64,000 nt of DNA from Spongiibacter taiwanensis (GCF_023702635.1 NZ_CP098455.1:1736001-1800000); one strand, 5' to 3'. Positions 27,635 through 37,700 are shown, counted from the stretch's first letter. Program-made: numbers and translations. The notes: generated by a model from the sequence alone, not told the origin.

Positions 27635-28708
27635 TCAATTGGTTGCCGCAGAAATTTTTGCGCCACCACCGCCGCTCCATCGCCCAAGCACAATTAATAT
27701 CAATATCTGCAAAATACTGAGTAGCGACCCCAAAATTGCGCCAATTAGCCAGAGAAGCTTTTGAAATAATCGCCCAAATACCTTAATTACGCGTTCACCA
27801 CCAAGCCTGACCATTAATGCCGTCTTGTCGCCTAGTCCAGCTGAAGCGCGTTTTACAGCTTTCAAAGAATCCGCGTCTGATACCTTCTTCACCAAAAACA
27901 ACGAATTCTGCACCCCGCCCGAGTTTCTTACGATAACCCCCAAATCGCTGAAAAAGTCCGAGACCCTCTCGAAGTGCAGGGCCCTCTTAATACCATGGGA
28001 AAGCCTTTCCATTCCTGATGGAGAAAACTCAGAGCCTTTTAAAACTCTTTTCAGCTCAGCGAAATCAACAGCGCTCGTCACCTTGCTTGATAATAGCCGT
28101 CTAAACCCTGCCGACTGCTTAGCTGTTTGCCTGGCTGCAGCTTTGGCCAGGGAAACGCCGCCATCGACTATTGGCGTGCCGAAGGTCGTTACGATACCAA
28201 TGGCAGCCAACCCAGTGACAAGCTTATCCAACTCCTCTCCTTGAGAGACCTGATAAGCCTGGTTGGCAAGATCACGAAAATCACCGATAACAAAAAAGTC
28301 ACTCGTGATGGCTACCGAGGTGGAAACAGCGTTTTCCATTTCGCCATAGGCAAGGCCACGATAGATGTCCTCTGGCGCCCTTTTCGCCGCATAGAAAAAA
28401 GTTGATCTTCGAGCAACCTCTGCATCCCACTCGTTGTTATGTGGGTAGCCATAGCCCCTGTTCATCTCAATAAGGGTCGCGGCATCGTCGAGCCGGTCCT
28501 CCTCGATAGCCAGCCAAATTTCTGAACGCAGGAGCTCCTCGGATCGCTCCCACCAGACAGCTACTAGCGCAAGCTGCTTTCCAACATAAATGCTAGTGTA
28601 TTCAAGGGCATAAGCGGCCCACATTCCGGTCGAGGCTAGCAGCGAAAGAACTAGAAGTATTCGGCGTAAATGTCTCAATGCCACATCACCACTTTGTGGG
28701 TGCGACAA
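27635..28708 (-). CDS. Unknown membrane protein at the end of the type I R-M operon
   Basis: 357 residues, no recognised family. An N-terminal transmembrane segment (about 16-36, ILLVLSLLASTGMWAAYAL) and a strongly hydrophobic C-terminal segment (about 312-338, KLLWLIGAILGSLLSILQ) bracket a soluble part with a small hydrophobic patch near 165-185 (AAIGIVTTFGTPIVDGGVS). It begins one base after the protease stop and lies in the hsd operon direction. The start is uncertain: TTG 28708 or GTG 28684. A role in defence is inferred only from position. Confidence 0.7.
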   Translation of the reverse strand: MSHPQSGDVALRHLRRILLVLSLLASTGMWAAYALEYTSIYVGKQLALVAVWWERSEELLRSEIWLAIEEDRLDDAATLIEMNRGYGYPHNNEWDAEVARRSTFFYAAKRAPEDIYRGLAYGEMENAVSTSVAITSDFFVIGDFRDLANQAYQVSQGEELDKLVTGLAAIGIVTTFGTPIVDGGVSLAKAAARQTAKQSAGFRRLLSSKVTSAVDFAELKRVLKGSEFSPSGMERLSHGIKRALHFERVSDFFSDLGVIVRNSGGVQNSLFLVKKVSDADSLKAVKRASAGLGDKTALMVRLGGERVIKVFGRLFQKLLWLIGAILGSLLSILQILILIVLGRWSGGGGAKISAATN

Positions 28709-29425
28709 CTAAAAAAGAAGATGAATTCCATTGTCTCTAAGCCACTCCTTGCTTTTTTCATAGCTGGGCAAAATCCGCCCAACCTCTTCCCAAAACTCAG
28801 CCGAGTGATCGTGCCGCTTCAAATGACATAGCTCGTGGACTACCACGTAGTCTACGCAACGATTCGGTGCCATCATTATCCGCCAGTTGAATTCGAGCCG
28901 CCCCTTCGCGGTACAACTTCCCCAGCGAGATTTGAAGGATTTGATGCCCACCCCTGCTGGCTCCACGCCTACCGCCGCAGAATAGCGCTCTACTTTTTCG
29001 ACTATCTTCACTTCAGCCTGGCGTTTGTACCACCGCACCAGGGCATTACGGATCATATGGGGCTGTTCTTTGCCTTCGGGCACCGTAGCTACCAGTCGGC
29101 CATTAATCAGCCTCACAGGCTGAAATGGGCCTTTCTCGACCTTTAAACGATAGTTGCGCCCCAGGTAGGGGAAGGCTTCACCAGACACAAACTGCTTTTC
29201 ACTGGTGGGTTGGGCCTGTCGATGCAGAGCGATTTTTTCCTTGATCCACTTACGCTTTTCCTTCAGTAGTGAATCGATACGCTCGACGGGTAGATCACCA
29301 GGAACTACCACCGACACTGCACCATCTTCTACACGGATGTCTGCCGTCTTTCGGCGTTCAGTCCGAATGACTTCGGCGATAAAGCCGTTGGCTTCCCGGT
29401 ATTCTGGCTTAATGGCAACCATCAT
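28709..29425 (-). CDS. YgjP/SprT-like zinc metalloprotease (DUF45, M48-related)
   Basis: 238 residues. The zinc motif HELCH is followed by a third ligand region in VVHELCHLKRHDHSAEFW (about residues 195-212), the YgjP-type signature. The N-terminal two thirds is a beta-rich YgjP domain. Proteins of this family are frequently encoded directly after hsdR in type I R-M loci, where the function is not settled. Its start overlaps the hsdR stop by 4 bases and the membrane-protein gene follows with no gap, so all are one transcript. Confidence 0.88.
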   Translation of the reverse strand: MMVAIKPEYREANGFIAEVIRTERRKTADIRVEDGAVSVVVPGDLPVERIDSLLKEKRKWIKEKIALHRQAQPTSEKQFVSGEAFPYLGRNYRLKVEKGPFQPVRLINGRLVATVPEGKEQPHMIRNALVRWYKRQAEVKIVEKVERYSAAVGVEPAGVGIKSFKSRWGSCTAKGRLEFNWRIMMAPNRCVDYVVVHELCHLKRHDHSAEFWEEVGRILPSYEKSKEWLRDNGIHLLF

Positions 29426-32400
29426 CTGAACTTAGTCTTTGCTAGTTCCATGAACCGGTCTTGCACAACCGCCACAATCGCTTTGTCACCGTAGGAGCAA
29501 TCCAATATCGCCCGTTTGATTTCCTTCTTCATCCGCTTTACTTCGTCAGGCTTGGCGAAGAAATCTACTATCCGGGTCGCTTCGTCGAAGGTCTGCACAA
29601 GTGACTGGCTGGTCGCTTTGACTTCTTCGTGTATTTCATCGGTTAGCACACCATCATCGCTATGCTGTGTCACTTCCTTCATCAGGATGTTGTAGAAGGC
29701 CAATTCGGTCTTGGTCAGCCCGAGATCGTCAGCCGCTTTTTGATGCTCACCTTCGATGCTGGAGACCAAGTTCAACAGCAATTCCAATTGCTGCTCCCAT
29801 TTGCCATTGGTCTGTTCAATGATTTCCCGTAGGCGAAGACTCAACGATTTATAGAATTCAGGGTCTTCTTCAAGGTTGACCGTGATGTGGTGCTTGATAG
29901 CACTTTCAATTTCACTGGCACGGGATTCGGGTGATTTGATCTGATCTATTTCTTCCTTGAAGTTTGCCGCCATCAGGTCAACCGGGGGAATCTTGGGGTC
30001 TACCCCAGTGCTGATGATATGGTCTTCGACCAACTTCCGTACCTTTTCACCGGCATCACTGATATTCAGCCCAGGATCACGGTAGCGGTTTCGGGCTGCA
30101 CTCTGCACCTTGCCCCAAAATTTCAGGTCAGGCACGAATGGCTTCGCCGCCACATCAGGGAGAATCACATCCATCTGCTTGGCGAACTTCTTATACGCCA
30201 GTTCGAATTGTTGTCGGGTATCTTCGTTTTTCAGGAACAGGACATAATCATCGATGTCGTCACCCTTTACGGTGCTGAAGATTTTCGCCACATTGGTATG
30301 GGCGGCTTTCAGCTTGGGTATTTCGTCTTTCAGGGAATGATAAGTACCTTCAACATCGTCACTGCTGAACATATCTAGGGCTTCTGTCAGGTGATCTGAC
30401 AGACCGTAGTAGTCCACGACGAATCCTGCCTGCTTTACCCCTTTCCCATTAGGTGAAGAGCACGTTCGGTTCACCCGCGCAATGGCTTGCATCAACGTAT
30501 GGTCTTTCAGACTGCGGTCGATATACATGACTTGCGCAATCGGCGCGTCAAATCCCGTGAGTAGCATATCCTTTACAATCAGGAAGGCAGTCGGGTCTGT
30601 TTTCTCTTTGTCGTCACCTACACCAGAGCCCAGTGGCTTGGTGAAGTTGTTGATAATCCGCTTGTGGTCGGCGCTATTGGTATAAGGTGCATAGATCGGT
30701 TCATCGTTATGCTTACCACTAATGATCACTTCAGACGGTGGTGCACCCAGTTCATCTAGTGTTTTCTTGTACAAGGTGGCGGCATAACGGCTACCGACCA
30801 CGATCATGCCCTTAAAGCCATTGGGCTGAATGTGTTCACGGTAGTGGTTCAGCAGATCAATACAGACCCAGCGTATCCGGTTGGGTGCTTCACGCACTGC
30901 CCGTTCAACGCCGTACTTCTGTTTAATTTCTTTCTTTTCTTCCGGGCTGTAGTCCTTGAAGTATTCTTCAAACAGGGCATCCAGTGAATCACCGACTACA
31001 TCAGTCTGTACCTGACGCCCTTCGTAAATGATACGAACAGTTGCCCCATCTTCGACAGCTTCATTGATCTTGTACTGGTCGATATAGCCACCGAATGCCT
31101 GATCCATCTTCTGGGTCTTTAACAACGGTGTACCGGTGAAACCGATCTTGGGGGCATTGGGCAAAGCTGCATTGATCGTTGCCGCCAGATTCCCGAACTG
31201 GGTTCTGTGGGCTTCATCTGCCATCACAATGATCTTGTCGCTGGGGTTCAGGTCTTTGAAGTCGCCTTCAGCTTCCGCATCCTGAAATTTTTGCACCATG
31301 GCGGTCACGATGTCAGACGAATCTTTGCTGAGTAGTTCTTTCAGGGAAGCTACGGATTTCGCGTTGTAGATCGTCTCACTTTGGGCATTACCGAAGGTTG
31401 CCGATAACTGTGTATCCAATTGGGTACGGTCGGTGACGAACACCAACTTGTATTGCTTCAGTTCAGGGTCACGGCGCATCTTCATCGCCAGCATAACCAT
31501 CGTCAGGGACTTTCCTGAACCTTGGGTGTGCCATACGACCCCGGACTTTTCTTTGCGGTCTACGCCCGTTTTAAGCCGTTCTATGACCTTATTCACCGCC
31601 CGGTATTGCTGGTACCGCGCAACCTTCTTGATCAAACGACCATCGACCGCCTCAAAGATAGTGAAGTTCTGAATCAGGTCTAGGAAGTTAGCGGGACTGA
31701 ACATCCCGGCAATCAGTCGCTGTTGGGCTGTCACGGGAGTGGCAACACTGACTTCACCTTCGTAGCAAACTGGTGATGCCATTTCCCGCACTTCGTACTT
31801 TGGTCTGTCGCAAATTTCAGCATCAGTGAACGGATAGGCGTCTTTCCAGTCACCATAATGCTGGGCGCTGGAACTGATCGTGCCGACCTTGGCTTGATCC
31901 CGACAGGTACTGACCATCAGTTGGTTGTACCAGAACAGCTTTTCAGCCCCTTCATGTTCTTCTGGGTACCGTAGATTGGCATAGCGGCGCAGCTGGTTGA
32001 TGCCTTCACCAATGGCATCCGCCACATAAGGTGATTTGCATTCGATCACTGCCAGGGGAATGCCGTTCACAAAGCACAGTATATCGGGGATGATGTTCTT
32101 GCCGTTATTCTCAATCTTGAACTGGCTTGTGCACAGAAAGTCATTATTGGCGGAATTTTCGAAATCGATGATCTTGACGGTCTGCCCTTTGCGACCTTTA
32201 CCCAAGTCCTGTTCGACCGACAGGTAGTTCACCATCATCTGATAGATGGCGTGATTGTACTCCATTAACCCGGCATAATTCGGGTGGGTAATTTCCCGCA
32301 TGACCTTGCGAAGATTTTCTTCACTGATCCATGAGTTGAGTTTACGAAGGGCAGCTTCAAGACGATTAACCAGCAGCACATCACGGTAGTACGCACGTTC

Positions 32401-32508
32401 GCTTGAATTGTCGGGCGACAGCTGGGCACCGGGTATGTAGTCCCAGCCAAGCGTGATTAGCTGGTCTACGGCGGGTTGTTCTACTTTGTCGAGTTCGTCC
32501 TGAAACAT
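29422..32508 (-). CDS. hsdR: Type I restriction endonuclease, subunit R
   Basis: 1028-residue motor/nuclease subunit that translocates and cuts unmethylated DNA. The N-terminal PD-(D/E)XK nuclease is visible as PDILCF (141-146) and AVIECKSP (153-160). The SF2 helicase core has Walker A HTQGSGKS (327-334), DEAH at 431-434 (VMADEAHRT), motif III IGFTGTP and a later GFDAP/ARVNR motif VI region. All key residues are present. It lies 20 bases after hsdS and overlaps the ygjP-type gene. Confidence 0.97.
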   Translation of the reverse strand: MFQDELDKVEQPAVDQLITLGWDYIPGAQLSPDNSSERAYYRDVLLVNRLEAALRKLNSWISEENLRKVMREITHPNYAGLMEYNHAIYQMMVNYLSVEQDLGKGRKGQTVKIIDFENSANNDFLCTSQFKIENNGKNIIPDILCFVNGIPLAVIECKSPYVADAIGEGINQLRRYANLRYPEEHEGAEKLFWYNQLMVSTCRDQAKVGTISSSAQHYGDWKDAYPFTDAEICDRPKYEVREMASPVCYEGEVSVATPVTAQQRLIAGMFSPANFLDLIQNFTIFEAVDGRLIKKVARYQQYRAVNKVIERLKTGVDRKEKSGVVWHTQGSGKSLTMVMLAMKMRRDPELKQYKLVFVTDRTQLDTQLSATFGNAQSETIYNAKSVASLKELLSKDSSDIVTAMVQKFQDAEAEGDFKDLNPSDKIIVMADEAHRTQFGNLAATINAALPNAPKIGFTGTPLLKTQKMDQAFGGYIDQYKINEAVEDGATVRIIYEGRQVQTDVVGDSLDALFEEYFKDYSPEEKKEIKQKYGVERAVREAPNRIRWVCIDLLNHYREHIQPNGFKGMIVVGSRYAATLYKKTLDELGAPPSEVIISGKHNDEPIYAPYTNSADHKRIINNFTKPLGSGVGDDKEKTDPTAFLIVKDMLLTGFDAPIAQVMYIDRSLKDHTLMQAIARVNRTCSSPNGKGVKQAGFVVDYYGLSDHLTEALDMFSSDDVEGTYHSLKDEIPKLKAAHTNVAKIFSTVKGDDIDDYVLFLKNEDTRQQFELAYKKFAKQMDVILPDVAAKPFVPDLKFWGKVQSAARNRYRDPGLNISDAGEKVRKLVEDHIISTGVDPKIPPVDLMAANFKEEIDQIKSPESRASEIESAIKHHITVNLEEDPEFYKSLSLRLREIIEQTNGKWEQQLELLLNLVSSIEGEHQKAADDLGLTKTELAFYNILMKEVTQHSDDGVLTDEIHEEVKATSQSLVQTFDEATRIVDFFAKPDEVKRMKKEIKRAILDCSYGDKAIVAVVQDRFMELAKTKFR

Positions 32509-32528
32509 CGTATTGGCAGCGCCCGAAA

Positions 32529-33773
32529 TCAGGCTACTGCTGACTCCTTATTATCGACATTGACCCGGACTTTGCCGGTTAACAGGTCTTGCATTAGGGC
32601 TTTTTTCAGCAATCCCAATTCAATATATTTCTTATTAGATGCCTGAATTCTCCTATCTATAGAATCAATTGCAGTAGCAATTTTTAGCTGTTCGTCCATT
32701 GGCGGGACTGGCGTCAGCATATCTTTGATATCTTTCAGATAAATCGCTTGTTGCGCCGATGAACCTGATAACTGCAACATATTCTGCTGCACACTTGGCA
32801 ACGCAATGTAAAGGGCGAGAAAACCACCAAAACATTTTTCATTGGGCTTAAGCAATATAACGCTACCCATCAATGCGAACTTCACTCTAGAAATATTGAG
32901 CGTTGTTTTTCCGATTGTCGCACCACGACTAACAATCAATACGTCCTGATATTCAGGATTACATCGCTTCAACATTTTCTCAAAATCATTTTTCGATACG
33001 TACTTTGCCCCGCTAATATCAACTCCATATTCTCGAACATCTTTAGCCGACAATATTGGAAATTCACTATCACAATAATTTGGTGAAAGATGTTCACCAT
33101 CGGTGATTTTTGAACAAATCTGACTGCATGGCTTCACATCCCACCCCACCGGTATCCGCCCTACTGGCGAATCCTTGAATTCAGTGTGCCCAATCCCTTT
33201 GGTCAACAACTCTTGCATCATCCCTGTTTTAAGGTCTTTCAGCTTGTCGATCTGTGCGCGGGTCTTTTCGATCACATCATCGACGGTGGACAGGATGGCA
33301 GCGATTTTTTCTTGTTCGGGAAGTGGGGGACAAGCGAAATCAACGTCTGCCAAAACTTTGAAAGGAATCGATGCCCTTCTATTAATCGATCCCTGCCCAA
33401 GGGCTGGATACAATCTCATGAAATCATCGGACTTTAGCAAATTGAATAGATAGGTCTTATCGATCCCTTTAGTCTTAAATACTGTGTACATAGGGGACAC
33501 TTGCCCTTCTTCAACAGCATCCAATAAGCCAAGCGACCCTTCATCTAGATGAATAGTCGCGTAGGCAAATTGTCCTTTCTTTACGATTTTATAAGTATTG
33601 GTGTCGCGACTAAAAACCTGCTTCTTAAAGTAATCAAGGGACAAGACAAACCCTTTATACTTCGTGACAGACAGTACCGGCATTGGCTTCAAGTCCGAAT
33701 TTTTACTTTTTATTTCAGTAGCAAAATCACCAATTTTCGATAAAGACCACCCTTCAGGAATTGGATTACTCAT
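32529..33773 (-). CDS. hsdS: Type I restriction-modification specificity subunit S
   Basis: 414 residues with the usual two target-recognition domains, each followed by a conserved helical spacer. TRD1 is about 1-150 and its spacer reads [23 protein letters not shown]2 is about 205-375 (starting [10 protein letters not shown]) with spacer [17 protein letters not shown]. It should recognise a bipartite asymmetric DNA site with HsdM and HsdR. The start overlaps the hsdM stop by 8 bases (ATGAGTAA). TRDs are AT-richer than hsdM and hsdR, as expected for swapped specificity modules. Confidence 0.97.
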   Translation of the reverse strand: MSNPIPEGWSLSKIGDFATEIKSKNSDLKPMPVLSVTKYKGFVLSLDYFKKQVFSRDTNTYKIVKKGQFAYATIHLDEGSLGLLDAVEEGQVSPMYTVFKTKGIDKTYLFNLLKSDDFMRLYPALGQGSINRRASIPFKVLADVDFACPPLPEQEKIAAILSTVDDVIEKTRAQIDKLKDLKTGMMQELLTKGIGHTEFKDSPVGRIPVGWDVKPCSQICSKITDGEHLSPNYCDSEFPILSAKDVREYGVDISGAKYVSKNDFEKMLKRCNPEYQDVLIVSRGATIGKTTLNISRVKFALMGSVILLKPNEKCFGGFLALYIALPSVQQNMLQLSGSSAQQAIYLKDIKDMLTPVPPMDEQLKIATAIDSIDRRIQASNKKYIELGLLKKALMQDLLTGKVRVNVDNKESAVA

Positions 33774-35505
33774 AACCCAGCTCCGTCAGATAACCCTTCA
33801 TCACTTCTTCAGCTTCTACCACTTGTGAATCCAGTTCTTTCAACGACACCCGGTATTTGTCCCACCACCGCTCAAGCTGGGTGATGACCTTGGCGTCCAC
33901 ATCACCCACGACTTCCCGAATGGCTTCCTTGGAATCAATTTCAGGTCTGAATTCAAAGTAGTCAGCATCCCGCTTCACAAAGACCGTACTGACATCAAAG
34001 TCTTCCAGTATTTCTTCCCGAATATACTCACTTTCCACTTCGCGCACGGGAATGCCGCCATGCAGTATCGCCCGAACATCGAAGATTTCCGGGGGTGGAC
34101 TGGTATCGGCATAACGACGAATATTCAGGTTGTAGTCGTTGTCGGCAATGTCCGCCAAGGTCACCACCTTTGAGTACCGTTTGATTTCGGCTTTCCCACT
34201 ATCGAAAGGAGCATCAAAGGTCTGAACGATCTTTTCAATGTCCTGTGGGCGAAGCTTGTTCTGATTTTTGCCTTCTTCAAATTCCAGTTCGCCGTTGATG
34301 AACAACACCTTGCCTTTGCGGTCAGCCGGTTTGTTCTTGTTGATGATCAATAGACAAGCGGGAATACCAGTACCGTAGAACAGGGCTGACGGTAGACCGA
34401 TGACGGCTTCCAACAGGTCATCATTGAGTATTCCCTTACGAATTTCCTTCTCACTGGAACCCCGGAACAGCACACCATGGGGCATAACGACCCCCATCAT
34501 GCCTTCGGCGTTCAGGCTGGCAATCATGTGCTGCACGAAAGCAAGGTCACCGGCGTCTTTCGGGGGTGTACCGTAGGGGAAGCGACCATAGTTGTCGGCA
34601 TCCGCTTCTTCCTTACCCCACTTCTTCAGGCTGAAGGGCGGATTGGCAATTACCCGGTCGAAGGTCATCAACTCACCACCTTGGGTGTGCTGGGGTTCCC
34701 GCAGGGTATCGCCCTTGGCTATGTCGGCACTGTAGACACCATGTAAGAACATATTCATCTTACAAATCGCCCAAGTGTTCAAATTCATTTCCTGACCGAA
34801 CAGGGACAGGTTAGACGGGTTTTCACCGTTGCGGGCAAGGTAGTTGCGGGTTTGCACCAACATACCGCCAGAACCCGCTGTGGGGTCGTAAATACGCATA
34901 CCCGCATGGGGTTTCAGTAAGGACACCAGTAGCTGTACCACTTCAGACGGGGTATAGAACTCACCGCCCTTCTTACCCGCTGAATCCGCAAACATCTTGA
35001 TCAGGTATTCATAGGCGGTGCCCAACAGGTCAGGACGTTCGAAGTCTTCATTGCGCAGACGGTGGCGACTGAAGTGGCTCAACAGGTCGCGCAGCTTCTT
35101 GTCTGACAGCTTGTTCTTGATGTTGAAGTCGATGGATACCAACACGCCTTCCAATGAGGCGTTGTATTCTTCGATGGCTTCGGTCGCTTTGTTCAGTTCA
35201 GCACCGATATCGTGCTTCAGGTCTTTGATGGCGTCCCAGCGGGATACCGGGGGAATGTAGAAAGTCTTGTCGTATTCGTCTTCGTCGTCGGCAAGCTCAC
35301 GGGCTTGGGCTTCGGTCTTGCCCTTGCCGATGTAATACTGGACCACCCCTTCCTTGGCTTCCTCAAAGGCGTCGGAGAGTCGCTTTAGAAACATCATACC
35401 GAAGATGTAATCTTTGTACTCAGAGGCATCCATGTTGCCCCTGAGGATGTCTGCGGCTTCCCACAGGAAGGATTCGAGTTGTTGCAGGGTGAGAGAGTTA
35501 CTCAC
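33766..35505 (-). CDS. hsdM: Type I restriction-modification N6-adenine methyltransferase subunit M
   Basis: 579 residues. The N-terminal helical HsdM domain covers about 8-150; SAM-binding motif I is DPTAGSGG (207-214) after GGEFYTP; catalytic motif IV is NPPF (288-291). All intact. It methylates adenines in the site chosen by HsdS. Translation starts at GTG 35505, with AGGAC about 12 bases upstream. First gene of hsdM-hsdS-hsdR-protease-membrane protein; divergent from the HsdS-like/HsdM-like cassette. Confidence 0.97.
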   Translation of the reverse strand: MSNSLTLQQLESFLWEAADILRGNMDASEYKDYIFGMMFLKRLSDAFEEAKEGVVQYYIGKGKTEAQARELADDEDEYDKTFYIPPVSRWDAIKDLKHDIGAELNKATEAIEEYNASLEGVLVSIDFNIKNKLSDKKLRDLLSHFSRHRLRNEDFERPDLLGTAYEYLIKMFADSAGKKGGEFYTPSEVVQLLVSLLKPHAGMRIYDPTAGSGGMLVQTRNYLARNGENPSNLSLFGQEMNLNTWAICKMNMFLHGVYSADIAKGDTLREPQHTQGGELMTFDRVIANPPFSLKKWGKEEADADNYGRFPYGTPPKDAGDLAFVQHMIASLNAEGMMGVVMPHGVLFRGSSEKEIRKGILNDDLLEAVIGLPSALFYGTGIPACLLIINKNKPADRKGKVLFINGELEFEEGKNQNKLRPQDIEKIVQTFDAPFDSGKAEIKRYSKVVTLADIADNDYNLNIRRYADTSPPPEIFDVRAILHGGIPVREVESEYIREEILEDFDVSTVFVKRDADYFEFRPEIDSKEAIREVVGDVDAKVITQLERWWDKYRVSLKELDSQVVEAEEVMKGYLTELGYE

Positions 35506-35587
35506 TGAGTGTAAGTCCTTTTATTCGTTGAATTCTTTGCCACAGCTAACCAATTTCGACAGTTAATTGCTACCAGCGAGCTGGCTG

Positions 35588-35638
35588 TTGACATTACCTC
35601 ATTACAACACTACTGTAAATCGTAAATCATTTACGATT
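35588..35638 (+). promoter_or_regulatory. Promoter with overlapping 21-bp palindromic operator
   Basis: TTGACA (35588-35593) and TACTGT (35611-35616), 17 bases apart, form a sigma-70-type promoter for the plus-strand cassette. Just after the -10 lies AATCGTAAAT-C-ATTTACGATT (35618-35638), perfect 10-bp arms around one base. It covers the expected start point and ends within 8 bases of the start codon. A bound protein here would block transcription or the ribosome, suggesting tight repression or autoregulation. Confidence 0.7.
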
Positions 35639-35645
35639 ATTGAGT

Positions 35646-36278
35646 ATGTCCTCAGAGCCCCGACAAAGCCCGACCCGGCAGCAAAGAGATCAGAAGCTTA
35701 GCGACCTAGCCGATATTTTCATGGGGGCGACTTTGAGTCACTACTCTAAATCGCCGCTCGAAGATGCGCCAAAAGCGAAGCTAATTACTGCCAATGCGAT
35801 TGCTGAGCAGCTTGACCTGTTGTCCGATGAGTTATTACCTGTCTGGTTGAAAAAGAGTGATATTAGCCGCTTTATCGTTTGCGCTGGAGATGTCGTCTTA
35901 TCGGCGAGAGGCCGCATCCGAGCGGTAGTAATTGGCCCTCAGGTTGCGAACCAGCAATTGCTTCCTGGAGCCAATTTAGTGGTGATTCGTCCCCGCGAGC
36001 CGGGACTGAATAGCTGCTTTCTTGCAGAGTTATTCAATTCTGGCGAATCTCTTCGCCAAATGGGTCTAGTCGTCGGCAGCCGGATACCCAGTCTGCGAGC
36101 ATCGGACCTAAAAAGACTGACTGTCCCCTCACTTAGCAAGACGCAGCAGCAGGCCGTTGTTGAGCTAGCTAGAGCGCGAACCGACGCGGTTGACGCCACA
36201 ATGGCCCTCGCGGAGCAACAATACAAGACGGCATCTCAGTTGATTTTCGATCTAATTTGGGATGGTAGTGACACATGA
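35646..36278 (+). CDS. HsdS-like protein with a single target-recognition domain
   Basis: 210 residues, about half a normal HsdS. It holds one TRD (about 15-165) with family-like segments VLSARGRIRAVVIG, NQQLLPGANLVVIRP and LRASDLKRLTVPSLSKTQQQ, then one short helical spacer. Half-size S subunits act as dimers reading a palindromic or repeated half-site. I chose ATG 35646; a TTG at 35640 is also in frame, and neither has a strong ribosome binding site. Its end overlaps the HsdM-like gene by 4 bases (ATGA), so the two proteins are probably made in a fixed ratio as partners. Confidence 0.82.
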   Translation: MSSEPRQSPTRQQRDQKLSDLADIFMGATLSHYSKSPLEDAPKAKLITANAIAEQLDLLSDELLPVWLKKSDISRFIVCAGDVVLSARGRIRAVVIGPQVANQQLLPGANLVVIRPREPGLNSCFLAELFNSGESLRQMGLVVGSRIPSLRASDLKRLTVPSLSKTQQQAVVELARARTDAVDATMALAEQQYKTASQLIFDLIWDGSDT

Positions 36279-37609
36279 CTTTTGCCCAGCGGCGCCTGCT
36301 CGCCCTTCAAAGTGACTGCAAAGGGCAGCTAAAGCCGGATGATTTTTTCTCGACCATTTCATTCATACTGGCTTTAGCTGCGGAACACCCTCAACTGCTG
36401 AAGCTTATCCTAGCCCATCGCAATACCCCCGTATTATGCAGGCAGACGTTAGCAAGGGAGCTGCTGCAGCTACAAATTGCAGAGCCTAAGCGGCCCTGGC
36501 ACTTCGCTGACCTCGATAAGCTGCCTTTGGAGGCGATACTTGGCATAGCAGCGGAGGTGGTCCGACACAGGGGGCTCGTGGCCGATTTTGCTGCGGCTAC
36601 GCGCTCTGAATACGCCGTGCACGCCTACAAAAGACCTGAACTAAAGCTCGCCTACCATCGCTACTTGCAATCGAAGCTTGGAGACCTCACCGGCATAGCT
36701 TTGTTGGATAGCAATTGCGGCCTTACCTTTAAATTCGACCACTTTGAGCGGACAAGCATCACTCTGAATGACCCTAACCCGACAGTAGGATTAATAAGTC
36801 ATTGGCTACTGATTGCAGAAGGGGACAAATCTTCGTTCCTACACTGCGACTACCTGCTTGAGGCATGCCAGCCCTCTACCTCCGGCGAGAATTGCACTCT
36901 GCGAGACGAAAATGCATTCGACTTGATCGTGACCGAACCACCGGCCAGAGCAAAACTGGAAGAAAAGCTCATTCTAAAGTTGAACAGTCAATTTCCATTC
37001 TTTGTAGCACCCAGGCAGGGACAGCTACCAAGTACTGCAGGCCTCTCACTGTGGATTCAGCACACGCTGAGACAACTAAAACCTGATGGGCATGCCTACC
37101 TAATTGTGCCTTGTGGCTGGCTTTACAGGGGCGGATACGATGCCCAAGTGAGACGAGCGCTGGTTCTTGCAGGCAGCATTGTCTCGGTGAGTGCCCTGAA
37201 TTCCGATCTGCAAGGCGAAAGCGACAAAGCCCTGGTAGTACTGCGCAAACCCAATACCAAAAAAGCCAGTACCGTTACTTTCGCCGACGACAGCAGCGCT
37301 GTCCGATATGAATTGGACATACTTAGGCAAGAAACAGAAGAAATTCTTCGCCACCCTAGTAGACCGTACTGCATCAACAAGTGCATTTCGGTCGAAGAGA
37401 TCATTAATGATGAGTGTCGCCGGACCAACCTCAATCCGAGCTACTACCTGCGCCGTCCAGCAAAAACAAAAAGCAGCGTTGACAGGGCGCTTCGAAAACT
37501 AGAGGCAGCAGCAGACACGGCCAATCGAGCACAAAAAACTCTCACTACATTAGTAAGGAAACACCAGAAGAATGATCTTCCCGGTAGCTTCAACGACACC
37601 GGGCGCTGA
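36275..37609 (+). CDS. HsdM-like protein with degenerate SAM-binding and catalytic motifs
   Basis: 444 residues resembling the HsdM methyltransferase core, best seen in LSLWIQHTLRQLKPDGHAYL (258-277) and the following VPCGWLYRGG, which parallel the true HsdM of this island. But where active enzymes have DPxxGSGG this protein has DSNCGLTF (145-152), and where they have N/D-PP-F/Y it has DLIVTEPPA (EPPA at 221-224). Both SAM binding and base methylation should be lost. The frame is intact over the whole length, so it is not a decaying pseudogene. It is coupled to the single-TRD S-like gene. I infer a non-catalytic DNA-binding partner or regulator; the function is unknown. Confidence 0.78.
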   Translation: MTFAQRRLLALQSDCKGQLKPDDFFSTISFILALAAEHPQLLKLILAHRNTPVLCRQTLARELLQLQIAEPKRPWHFADLDKLPLEAILGIAAEVVRHRGLVADFAAATRSEYAVHAYKRPELKLAYHRYLQSKLGDLTGIALLDSNCGLTFKFDHFERTSITLNDPNPTVGLISHWLLIAEGDKSSFLHCDYLLEACQPSTSGENCTLRDENAFDLIVTEPPARAKLEEKLILKLNSQFPFFVAPRQGQLPSTAGLSLWIQHTLRQLKPDGHAYLIVPCGWLYRGGYDAQVRRALVLAGSIVSVSALNSDLQGESDKALVVLRKPNTKKASTVTFADDSSAVRYELDILRQETEEILRHPSRPYCINKCISVEEIINDECRRTNLNPSYYLRRPAKTKSSVDRALRKLEAAADTANRAQKTLTTLVRKHQKNDLPGSFNDTGR

Positions 37610-37650
37610 ATTTTCGCGTGCTATCTCGCGCTCGTACCGCTCTGCTTTGC

Positions 37651-37700
37651 GACACGACGCGACACGACACGACACGACACGACACGACACGACACGACAC
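37651..37700 (+). repeat. Pentanucleotide tandem repeat (GACAC)10
   Basis: Ten head-to-tail GACAC units, nine perfect and the second GACGC. It lies 42 bases after the stop of the HsdM-like gene and 135 bases before the next plus-strand start. A TAGAAT at 37731-37736 just downstream could be a -10 element. Slippage here could alter promoter spacing of the 172-residue gene, but no good -35 is seen. Confidence 0.95.

Noticed and set aside
37651-37700. GACAC array as a CRISPR or coding repeat
   Set aside because: No spacers, and it lies after the stop codon of the HsdM-like gene with no frame continuing through it into a gene.
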